Positions 46,825 through 54,227 of a DNA stretch of 64,000 nucleotides are shown here, piece by piece. Source of the DNA: Algibacter sp. L1A34 (GTDB taxonomy: Bacteria > Bacteroidota > Bacteroidia > Flavobacteriales > Flavobacteriaceae). Position 1 is the stretch's first letter; every line of letters starts with the position of its first letter. The position numbers and the translations under genes were made by a program. The notes beneath the pieces were generated by a model, which saw only the letters and a program-made list of their open reading frames with translations, was not told the origin of the DNA and ran no database searches. The stretch is taken from positions 1,866,001-1,930,000 of the forward strand of contig NZ_CP047029.1 of assembly GCF_009796805.1 (NCBI RefSeq), given 5' to 3'.

Positions 46825-47279
46825 TATTGTACTTTTTTAAAGTATTTTAAAGGAACAAAAAGCATCCCGAAGCACTCACCGTCTGGTTTGTCCAGGTGTT
46901 TGTGGTGTATTTTATGTGCTTTTCTTAAACCACGTAAGTACCAGTTTTGCGTATTTTTAAACCAACTGAAGCGTCTGTGTATTAATACATCATGTATTAA
47001 AAAATAAGCTAAGCCGTATAATAAAATACCTAGCCCAATAAAAAATAAAAAATTAAGCTCCGGACGAATCCCGAAAACGAATAACAGAATACTAGGCGTT
47101 GCAAAAATGATAAAGAAGGCATCGTTTTTTTCGAAAACGTGTGGGTATCCCGGTTGGTGATGGTCTTCGTGTAAAAACCAACCAAACCCATGCATAATAT
47201 ATTTGTGTGTACACCAAGTAACACCTTCCATAATAACGAAAGTGATTAGTGTTGTAAGTATGTAGGTTAAAATGATCAT
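46824..47279 (-). CDS. crtZ: Beta-carotene hydroxylase
   Basis: The 151-residue membrane protein belongs to the fatty acid hydroxylase superfamily. It has the iron-binding histidine boxes HKYIMH, HEDHH, HDVLIH and HKIHH. It hydroxylates the beta rings to give zeaxanthin, a common flavobacterial pigment. Its start overlaps the previous gene by 4 bases (ATGA). Confidence 0.93.
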   Translation of the reverse strand: MIILTYILTTLITFVIMEGVTWCTHKYIMHGFGWFLHEDHHQPGYPHVFEKNDAFFIIFATPSILLFVFGIRPELNFLFFIGLGILLYGLAYFLIHDVLIHRRFSWFKNTQNWYLRGLRKAHKIHHKHLDKPDGECFGMLFVPLKYFKKVQ

Positions 47280-47704
47280 AGGGTTGTGTAATTTAAAATG
47301 TATGTATCCAAATAATCGCTGTTGTCTTTTGTTTTTAAAAGTTCTGATAAAAAATGTTTATCATTTTCAATATCAGTATTGTAGTTTAACATCTTGGGTA
47401 ATTGTTCTTGTATAACCAAACGCACATATCTTAAATTGGCATTTTTTGGTTCGTTCATTATTAATTGCTCTAGCTTAGTTTTTCCTTTGCTAAAGGTGTT
47501 CAGTTTTTGCCATGGTAATACTTTATATTCTGCTTGTTTCATTTCTAAAGAAATAACATAGGCTTGAATATCTGTACTATCACTTTTTTTATATTTTGTG
47601 ATGTATTCTATTTCTTGAGCTTTACTTTTAATATCATGATACTCAACAATATGTTCTGGTGTCGAGTTCTGAAATAAAAAGAGTAAAACACAGAAGTAGT
47701 ACAT
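47276..47704 (-). CDS. Secreted protein of unknown function in the crt operon
   Basis: The 142-residue protein starts with a short hydrophobic stretch (MYYFCVLLFLFQNSTPEHI) that could be a signal peptide, followed by a mostly helical, charged body (IEYITKYKKSDSTDIQAYVI, YVRLVIQEQLPKMLNYN). I recognise no known family. Its start codon shares a base with the crtB stop and its stop overlaps crtZ, so it is translated with the pigment enzymes. Confidence 0.7.
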   Translation of the reverse strand: MYYFCVLLFLFQNSTPEHIVEYHDIKSKAQEIEYITKYKKSDSTDIQAYVISLEMKQAEYKVLPWQKLNTFSKGKTKLEQLIMNEPKNANLRYVRLVIQEQLPKMLNYNTDIENDKHFLSELLKTKDNSDYLDTYILNYTTL

Positions 47705-48546
47705 TACATTAAATTTAGCTTATACTTAACGTAGCTTCGTGCTAGTAAGTTTATTTTCATTGGGTTAGAAACTCTAATCCGTGTATTTATAATTTTTTCT
47801 GATGGCGTATTTTTAAGTTTCTTTAGTAATTTTCTATAATATCTATAGGCCATATACACTCCAAACTTGGCTTCAACAGGTAGGTTTAATATACCCTTTT
47901 TATAGGCAAATTCAAAATCAGATTCAATATCTTGTATAATGATGTTTTTTGAAATGGCATCTAGCTCTTTTAAATTTATATTCGGAAAATATGAACGGTT
48001 TAAAACGTTAATATCATCTTTTAAATCTCTTAGAAAATTTACTTTTTGAAATGCTGAACCTAAGCGTTTTGCTGCTTCCTTTAACTCTTCATATTGTTCG
48101 TTGTTTCCGTTAACAAAAACCTTTAAACACATAAGACCAACAACATCGGCAGAACCATAAATGTAAGCTTTATATTCTTCGTCTGTTGAGTATTCCGTTT
48201 TATGTAAATCGGCACGCATACTTTTTAAAAATGCCTGAGTTAAATGATCGGGTATTTTATATTCATTCACTGTATGGATAAAAGAATTTAAAATAGGGTT
48301 AAGGCTAATGCCTTGTTCTTTGGAAGCATAATAATCTTCCTCAAATTTATTTAATAGAAGTTCTTTATCATATTCATGAAAAGAGTCTACTATTTCGTCT
48401 GCAAAACGAACAAAGCCATAAATATTATAAATAGCCGATCGTATTTTTGGTGAAAGCATTTTTGTAGCTAACGAAAACGAAGTGCTATACTTTTGGGTTA
48501 CCAACTTACTACAAGAGTAGGAAACCTCGTCAAACAGTTGTTTCAT
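47704..48546 (-). CDS. crtB: Phytoene synthase
   Basis: The 280-residue squalene/phytoene synthase joins two geranylgeranyl diphosphates. Both aspartate-rich motifs are present: RFADEIVDSFHEYDKE (about residues 47-62) and FLRDLKDDINVLNRSYFPN (about 172-190). It is 17 bp downstream of crtI. Confidence 0.95.
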   Translation of the reverse strand: MKQLFDEVSYSCSKLVTQKYSTSFSLATKMLSPKIRSAIYNIYGFVRFADEIVDSFHEYDKELLLNKFEEDYYASKEQGISLNPILNSFIHTVNEYKIPDHLTQAFLKSMRADLHKTEYSTDEEYKAYIYGSADVVGLMCLKVFVNGNNEQYEELKEAAKRLGSAFQKVNFLRDLKDDINVLNRSYFPNINLKELDAISKNIIIQDIESDFEFAYKKGILNLPVEAKFGVYMAYRYYRKLLKKLKNTPSEKIINTRIRVSNPMKINLLARSYVKYKLNLM

Positions 48547-48563
48547 AGTTGTTGTTGTTGTTT

Positions 48564-50030
48564 CTAGTTATCGTTTTTCAAAATTAAATCAGAAGCTATT
48601 TTTCCAGATATTAATGCAGGAGGAACTCCTGGTCCAGGAACTGTTAACTGCCCCGTAAAATATAGGTTCTTAACTTTTTTACTTTTTATTTTTGGTCTTA
48701 AAAATGCGGTTTGTGTCAAAATGTTAGCCAAGCCATAAGCGTTTCCTTTATAAGAGTTGTAATCTTTTTTAAAGTCGTTAACACAGAAACTTTCTTTAAA
48801 TAGAATATGATCTGTAACGTTTTGGCCGGTTAATTTTTCTAACCTTTTTATTATAATGTTGAAATATTTTTCTCTTAATTCTGGTGTATCTTCTAAATCT
48901 GGAGCTAACGGAATTAAAAATGTTGCAGCTTCTTGGTGTTCCGGAGCAAAAGTATCATCTGTTATAGATGGAAAACTTGCATAGAATAGAGGTTCTTCTG
49001 GCCAACTCGGGTTATCGTAAATGGTTTTAGCATGGGTATCAAAATCGGTGTCAAAAAATAAAGTGTGATGACATACATTCTTTAATTTTTTATCTAACCC
49101 TACATAAAACAATAAAGACGATGGAGCAAAAACTTTCTTGTCCCAATATTTTTCCGAATATTGACGGTAAGATTGCGGTAATAATGTTTCCGTATGGTGG
49201 TAATCTGCACCGCTTAAAATTAATGTCGAAGGAATAAACTCGCCATTAACCGTAAGTCCTTTTATGTTTTTAGATGCATCCACCTCAATAGATTGTACGT
49301 TAGCATTTGTTTTGAATGAAACGCCTAAGCTTTTTGCTAGTAATTCCATAGCTTCAATTACTTTATGCATGCCACCTTTTGGGTGCCAAGTACCTAAACC
49401 AAAATCGGCATAATTCATAAAGTTATAAAAAGCTGGCGTATTACTTGGCTTAGCACCAAGAAATAATACAGGAAATTCTAATATTTCGATTAATTTCGGG
49501 CTTTTTATATCTTTTCTTACCTGAGTTCTTATACTCGAGAAGAACTGAGTAATCTTACTAATGGTTGTTGGAGTCACTAATTCTAAAGGAGAAACGCCTG
49601 GTTTGTAAACCAAATCGTTTATCGAAACATCGTAATTAAACTTAGCCGATTTTAAAAAAGCTTTTAAGTGTTTCGAGCTTCCTGCTTCTTCACGCTCAAA
49701 AAGTACATAAATTTCCTTTAGAGTTCCTGGAATTGTTAGAGCTTCTCCATCTTCAAAGTAAGCTTTATAAGCTGGGCCTAGCTTTTCTAATTCGTAGTAA
49801 TCTGATGGTTTTTTGCCAAAATCAGCAAAGAATTTTTCGAAAACATCAGGCATCCAGTACCAAGTCGGTCCCATGTCGAATGTAAAACCATCTCTTTTTA
49901 ACTGGCGTGCTCTACCTCCAATTAATTCGTTTTTTTCTAATACTTCAACGTTGTATCCTGCTTGTGCAAGATAGCACGCCGCCGATAAGGCAGAGAACCC
50001 GGATCCGATAATATGTATTTGTTTTTTCAT
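48564..50030 (-). CDS. crtI: Phytoene desaturase
   Basis: The 488-residue flavoprotein desaturates phytoene to lycopene. It has the N-terminal dinucleotide fold HIIGSGFSALSAACYLAQAG, the GGRARQLKRDGFTFDMGPTW block and the C-terminal LYFTGQLTVPGPGVPPALIS signature of bacterial CrtI. ATG at 50030 is chosen; an in-frame TTG at 50042 lies inside the promoter. The promoter -7 box ends 9 bp before the ATG, and the start codon touches one arm of an 11-bp inverted repeat. Confidence 0.95.
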   Translation of the reverse strand: MKKQIHIIGSGFSALSAACYLAQAGYNVEVLEKNELIGGRARQLKRDGFTFDMGPTWYWMPDVFEKFFADFGKKPSDYYELEKLGPAYKAYFEDGEALTIPGTLKEIYVLFEREEAGSSKHLKAFLKSAKFNYDVSINDLVYKPGVSPLELVTPTTISKITQFFSSIRTQVRKDIKSPKLIEILEFPVLFLGAKPSNTPAFYNFMNYADFGLGTWHPKGGMHKVIEAMELLAKSLGVSFKTNANVQSIEVDASKNIKGLTVNGEFIPSTLILSGADYHHTETLLPQSYRQYSEKYWDKKVFAPSSLLFYVGLDKKLKNVCHHTLFFDTDFDTHAKTIYDNPSWPEEPLFYASFPSITDDTFAPEHQEAATFLIPLAPDLEDTPELREKYFNIIIKRLEKLTGQNVTDHILFKESFCVNDFKKDYNSYKGNAYGLANILTQTAFLRPKIKSKKVKNLYFTGQLTVPGPGVPPALISGKIASDLILKNDN

Positions 50031-50066
50031 TTTGTTTAACAAATATACTAAATAAGTTAAACAAAA
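50030..50066 (-). promoter_or_regulatory. crtI promoter with perfect 11-bp inverted repeat (candidate CarH operator)
   Basis: On the + strand, TTTTGTTTAAC (50030-50040) and GTTAAACAAAA (50056-50066) are perfect reverse complements with a 15-nt spacer. On the minus strand the spacer and inner arm carry a -7 box TATATTTG (50040-50047), and the outer arm sits in the -33 region. A dimeric or tetrameric repressor bound here would block RNA polymerase. The same GTTAAACAAA arm recurs at the regulator's own promoter. Confidence 0.65.
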
Positions 50067-50077
50067 TAAGAAAATAG

Positions 50078-50971
50078 TTAAAGATCTTTTAAAAGAGGTA
50101 TTACAGTTGGGTATAATTTAATGTCCGATTTAAAATCCATTTGCTTAAGATCTTGAAGTTTTACGCCTGCGGCTAATAATTTGTGTTGTTTTGGTAATAG
50201 CAAGATATCTAAATCTTTAAAGTAACTTTCTATTAAATCTAGAGTAGGGCTCACTGTTATGGAGGTTATAAAACACATTTTTGATTCACTGTTAAAAAAA
50301 GAAGATAAATTATCTACCGGTAAGCTTGGTCCTAAATATATGGTTTTGAGTCCTTTTAGTAGTAGCTCGTAGTTAAGATAGAGTAAACCTATTTCATGAA
50401 TTTCATTTTCGGGTAAGAAAAGCACATAAGTTGTAGATGAATTTAAATTAGAATGTGTTAATCTTTCTGTTTCAACTAATATTTTTTGGGTAATTAAATT
50501 TGAAATAAAATGCTCGTGTGCAGGAATTAATGTGTTGGTTTGCCATAATAATCCAATGAAGTTTAGTAGCGGAATAAAAGTATTTTTAATGATTTCGCTA
50601 AACTCGTTTGTCTGTAATAATTTGGCGTAGGTTGAGTTAAATAATGAGCTGTCAAATTGAATCATCGCAAGTTTAAATGCCTGAATAGAGTGCTGGTCTA
50701 CTGCGTTTTGGTTTGCTAGTTCTCGAGCCGTATCTTGTATAACATCATATGGCATTTCGGCTATTTTAGATATCTTATAACCATTGTCTTTCAGCAATAC
50801 AATGTTTAAAAGTTTTTTTAAACTTTCTGTAGTATAGTATCTAATATTAGTATCAGTTCGTTTTGGTGCTAATAAATTATACCGTTTTTCCCAAATTCGA
50901 ATGGTGTGTGCCTTAATTCCTGAAATATTTTCAAGATCTTTTATTGTGAATTTGTTCTTAATTTCGTTCAA
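50078..50971 (-). CDS. CarH/LitR-like MerR regulator with B12-binding domain
   Basis: The 297-residue protein has an N-terminal MerR domain (FTIKDLENISGIKAHTIRIW, then EKRYNLLAPKR) and a cobalamin-binding part. The photosensor motif W-x9-EH of CarH is seen as W143 to E153-H154 (WQTNTLIPAHEH), and ExHxxG (EIHEIG, H192) stands for DxHxxG, keeping the lower-ligand histidine. CarH proteins bind adenosylcobalamin, repress carotenoid genes in the dark and release DNA in light. TTG at 50971 is chosen as start, because an earlier in-frame TTG (50995) lies within the -7 box. It is the first gene of the operon, 47 bp ahead of crtI. Confidence 0.87.
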   Translation of the reverse strand: MNEIKNKFTIKDLENISGIKAHTIRIWEKRYNLLAPKRTDTNIRYYTTESLKKLLNIVLLKDNGYKISKIAEMPYDVIQDTARELANQNAVDQHSIQAFKLAMIQFDSSLFNSTYAKLLQTNEFSEIIKNTFIPLLNFIGLLWQTNTLIPAHEHFISNLITQKILVETERLTHSNLNSSTTYVLFLPENEIHEIGLLYLNYELLLKGLKTIYLGPSLPVDNLSSFFNSESKMCFITSITVSPTLDLIESYFKDLDILLLPKQHKLLAAGVKLQDLKQMDFKSDIKLYPTVIPLLKDL

Positions 50972-50977
50972 CGTATT

Positions 50978-51000
50978 TTTGTTTATGTTAAACAAATGTA
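50978..51000 (-). promoter_or_regulatory. Promoter and palindromic operator of the CarH-like gene
   Basis: TTTGTTTATGTTAAACAAA (50978-50996) is a near-palindrome whose right arm equals the arm found at the crtI promoter. On the minus strand it overlaps the -7 box TACATTTG (50993-51000) and the start of transcription, which suggests self-repression. Confidence 0.6.
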
Positions 51001-51045
51001 AGGTTTTTTTAAAGAACTATCATTTAAGGTTTATTGATTAATGTT

Positions 51046-51053
51046 TACTTTTG
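51046..51053 (+). promoter_or_regulatory. -7 promoter box for the GSCFA gene
   Basis: TACTTTTG fits TAnnTTTG, 23 bp before the ATG. The 105-bp divergent gap to the CarH-like gene holds both promoters. Confidence 0.5.
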
Positions 51054-51076
51054 AAATATTTAATTAGAACGCTTAT

Positions 51077-52021
51077 ATGAAATTGCAAACGCAAATACCA
51101 TTTTTGTCTCAAGAAAATAATCAAATAGATTATAAGTCTAAAATACTTTTATTTGGCTCATGTTTTTCAGATAATATTGGCAAAAAGTTAGATTATTTTA
51201 AGTTTGAAAATGGTCAGAATCCATTTGGAATTCTTTTTCATCCAAAGGCTATCGAGAATTTAATTGAAAATGCTATTCAGGATAAAGTATATTCAGGAGA
51301 TGATGTGTTTTTTCATAATGAGCAATGGCATTGTTTCGATGCGCATTCAAAATTAAGTAATTCGTTTAAAGATGTATTGGTTGATAAACTTAATCTACAA
51401 GCTGAATCCACTAAAAATCAATTAAAAAACGCATCCCATATTGTAATTACGTTGGGCACAGCATGGGTTTATAATTTAATTGAAACCAATAGTATTGTTG
51501 CTAATTGCCATAAAATACCTCAGAAGCAGTTTAATAAAACCTTGCTTTCAGTTGAAGAAATTACGACTTCACTAAAAAATATATTATCTCAAATACGAAG
51601 TTTAAATAATAGTGCGATTGTAATTTTTACGGTATCTCCAGTGCGCCATATTAAAGATGGTTTTGTTGAAAATACTCAAAGTAAATCTCATTTATTAACC
51701 GCTATTCATCAGGTAATATCACAAAAATCTTTTTATTTTCCTTCATATGAAATTATGATGGACGAACTTCGAGATTATCGCTTTTATACAGAAGATATGA
51801 TTCATCCCAACGCTACAGCGATTAATTATATTTGGGAGAAATTTCAACAGGTTTGGATTTCTAATGATGCATTAAACATAATGCAAGCTGTTGATGTTGT
51901 TCAAAAGGGTATTAAGCATAAGGCTTTCAATCCAAATTCCGAAGCACATCTCAAGTTTCTTCAGCAATTAGAAAATAAAAAAGAGACGCTTCAATCTCAG
52001 TTTCCTAACATGGTCTTTTAA
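51077..52021 (+). CDS. GSCFA domain protein
   Basis: The 314-residue cytoplasmic protein has the name-giving motif in KILLFGSCFSDNIGKKLDYF and the partner block FTVSPVRHIKDGFVENTQSK. The fold resembles SGNH/GDSL hydrolases. The GSCFA motif supplies a serine, VRH a histidine, and MIHPNATAINYIWEKF the terminal catalytic-type block. The substrate is not known. It is divergent from the carotenoid operon. Confidence 0.88.
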   Translation: MKLQTQIPFLSQENNQIDYKSKILLFGSCFSDNIGKKLDYFKFENGQNPFGILFHPKAIENLIENAIQDKVYSGDDVFFHNEQWHCFDAHSKLSNSFKDVLVDKLNLQAESTKNQLKNASHIVITLGTAWVYNLIETNSIVANCHKIPQKQFNKTLLSVEEITTSLKNILSQIRSLNNSAIVIFTVSPVRHIKDGFVENTQSKSHLLTAIHQVISQKSFYFPSYEIMMDELRDYRFYTEDMIHPNATAINYIWEKFQQVWISNDALNIMQAVDVVQKGIKHKAFNPNSEAHLKFLQQLENKKETLQSQFPNMVF

Positions 52022-52457
52022 TTTTAAATCTATAAAAATAACATTAAACTTTTAAAAAAATATATTTTCATCATAGCCTAAATATATCCGTTTCTAGTAC
52101 CTTGTTGCAACTCTTAAACTAGTTTTTACAACATTTTGTCGAAAAATTACCACAAAATAATTAGATTCAATTAATTTTAGATTGCTATTAGTCAGTTCAT
52201 TTAAAGCACCAAGTTTGTAGATTTTTTTTTGCAGTTGGTGTTTTTTTATGCTTGTTATTTAAAAAAAAACAAAAATATAATTTTTTTATTACTTCCATAT
52301 ACAGTCAAATATCTTAATTTAAAGTAACGATAACCTTTATGTTACATCTATAAGGCATAACCCTTGTATATTTGTACCGTTAGTAATTGTTAACATAAAT
52401 TACATTAGTTTAGGCTTCATATGTCGAAGTAAACTGATGTTTTTTTATTTTAGCCAT
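52022..52457. other. Intergenic region of 436 bp
   Basis: The stretch is very AT-rich, with long A and T runs. Beyond one promoter box (52367-52374) I see no gene, hairpin terminator or repeat in it. Confidence 0.6.
52367..52374 (+). promoter_or_regulatory. -7 promoter box for the DUF4230 gene
   Basis: TATATTTG fits TAnnTTTG, 83 bp before the chosen ATG. Confidence 0.45.
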
Positions 52458-53072
52458 ATGCGAAAAATTCTATTTGGTGTTATTATTACTTTAGTTGTGT
52501 TATTCACCTTTAAATACTGTGGTGAAAAGCAGGAAGATAAAATTGTACTTCAAGAAAGTTCTGCGCTTATCCAAGAACAAATAAAAAATGTTGGAAAACT
52601 AGTTGTTACCGAAGGACACTTTAGTGAAGTTTTTAATTATAAGAACTCTAAAGAAATTTTTGGCGATTATTTTACTTCAGAAAAAAAGGCGCTTGTGGTT
52701 GTAAATGCCGATGTTACTATTGCATACGATTTAAGTAAAATAGAATTTCATGTAGATGAAGCTACTAAAACATTAACTATTTTAAGTATCCCTAAGGAAG
52801 AAATAAAAATAAGTCCAGATTTTGAGTATTACGATATTCAGGCCGATTTTTTAAACCCCTTTGAAGCCAAAGATTATAATGACATAAAGACTATTGTAAA
52901 AAAATCTTTAGATAAAAAGCTAGAAGCCTCCGACTTAAAAAGTAATGCTCAAAATAGATTAATCAGTGAACTTTCAAAATTCTATATTCTAACCAGTTCT
53001 TTGGGTTGGACATTGCAGTATAATAATACGCCAATTACTAAAACCGAAGAATTACTTGATATAAAATTATAG
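52458..53072 (+). CDS. DUF4230 domain protein
   Basis: The 204-residue protein has an N-terminal membrane anchor (MRKILFGVIITLVVLFTFKY) and a beta-rich DUF4230 domain (LVVTEGHFSEVFNYKNSKE, KKALVVVNADVTIAYDLSKI). Function is unknown. ATG at 52458 gives the typical start; one at 52437 would add seven residues. Its last 6 bases overlap the end of the convergent rhodanese gene. Confidence 0.82.
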   Translation: MRKILFGVIITLVVLFTFKYCGEKQEDKIVLQESSALIQEQIKNVGKLVVTEGHFSEVFNYKNSKEIFGDYFTSEKKALVVVNADVTIAYDLSKIEFHVDEATKTLTILSIPKEEIKISPDFEYYDIQADFLNPFEAKDYNDIKTIVKKSLDKKLEASDLKSNAQNRLISELSKFYILTSSLGWTLQYNNTPITKTEELLDIKL

Positions 53073-53372
53073 TTTTTTCTGTAAACTTTGCCAGCCACCA
53101 CCGTTGGTAGCTTCTATATTATTTCTTTTTAAAATACTAGCAGCATTAGCCGAACGCATACCACTTGCACAACAAGTAATTACTGGTTTATTTAACTTTT
53201 TTATATAATCAATTTTAGTGTTTAAAGTTTGCAACGGTATATTTTTAGATCCAGCAATAGCCCCTTGTTGGTATTCGCCTTTTGTACGAACATCAAGAAT
53301 AATAGCATCCCTGTCTTTAAAATCGGTGATTGTATTTGTTTTATTGCCAAAAAGAAAATTTAGTAATCCCAT
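53067..53372 (-). CDS. Rhodanese-like domain protein
   Basis: The 101-residue protein is a single rhodanese domain with RDAIILDVRTKGEYQQGAIA and the active-site cysteine in VITCCASGMRSANAA. It could carry sulfur as a persulfide. ATG at 53372 gives a start at MGLLNFLFGN; the in-frame extension to 53420 has no support. Confidence 0.9.
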   Translation of the reverse strand: MGLLNFLFGNKTNTITDFKDRDAIILDVRTKGEYQQGAIAGSKNIPLQTLNTKIDYIKKLNKPVITCCASGMRSANAASILKRNNIEATNGGGWQSLQKKL

Positions 53373-53477
53373 TTTTTTAAATTTATTTCTGCAAATATCT
53401 TCATATTTTATTAAAAACATGTAACTACTGTTACTTAATAATTTTATGTATATTTCACCTTTAATTTATCCGAATAA

Positions 53478-54227
53478 ATGGAAGCATACGTTACGTTAAA
53501 CATAGAAAATAAGGTTGGATATATTGAGTTTCATCATCCCAATAGAAACTCTATGCCAAGTGATATTTTAGAATTACTAGCACAAACTATTAAGGCTGCT
53601 GGTATAAATGATGATATAAATGTAATTGTATTAAAAAGTGGTGGAGATAGAACGTTTTGTGCCGGTGCTAGTTTTAACGAAATTAGTGCAATTGAGGACG
53701 AGGAAACTGGTTTTCAGTTTTTCTCAGGTTTTGCAAAAGTTATAAACGCTATGCGGAAATGCCAGAAACTTATTATTGGTAGAGTACAAGGTAAAAGTGT
53801 TGGTGGCGGCGTTGGTTTAGCGGCAGCTACAGATTATTGTTTAGCAACCCAATACGCTTCTATTAAATTAAGCGAACTTAGCATAGGTATTGGTCCCTTT
53901 GTTATCGAACCTGCTGTTTCTAGGAAGATTGGGAAGAATGCGATGTCGCAAATGACGATAGATGCCGAAACTTTTTTTTCTTCGGAATTTGCTAAGGAGA
54001 AAGGATTGTTTTCTGAAGTTTTTGAAAGCACAGAAGTACTAGATGAAGCAGTAAAAATACTCGCTGAAAAATTGGCGACTTACAACCCTAAAGCATTAAA
54101 AGAAATGAAAAAGGTGTTTTGGGAAGGCACCAATAACTGGGACGATTTATTAAGTGAACGTGCCAAAATTAGTGGAAAACTTGTACTTAGTACGTTCACG
54201 AAAAACACGTTGAAACGTTTTAGATAG
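53478..54227 (+). CDS. Enoyl-CoA hydratase/isomerase family protein
   Basis: The 249-residue crotonase-fold protein has the CoA oxyanion-hole regions GDRTFCAGASFNEI and GRVQGKSVGGGVGLAAATDY. The exact reaction is uncertain. The glutamates of classical hydratases are not both obvious, though LSELSIGIGPFVIEPA carries acidic residues at the active-site position. It ends inside the 3' end of the convergent aromatic hydroxylase gene (8-bp overlap). Confidence 0.9.
   Translation: MEAYVTLNIENKVGYIEFHHPNRNSMPSDILELLAQTIKAAGINDDINVIVLKSGGDRTFCAGASFNEISAIEDEETGFQFFSGFAKVINAMRKCQKLIIGRVQGKSVGGGVGLAAATDYCLATQYASIKLSELSIGIGPFVIEPAVSRKIGKNAMSQMTIDAETFFSSEFAKEKGLFSEVFESTEVLDEAVKILAEKLATYNPKALKEMKKVFWEGTNNWDDLLSERAKISGKLVLSTFTKNTLKRFR

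Noticed and set aside
50972..50995. Upstream TTG start for the CarH-like regulator
   Set aside because: The codon is inside the -7 box, so it would not be in the mRNA. The TTG at 50971 gives a normal MerR N-terminus.
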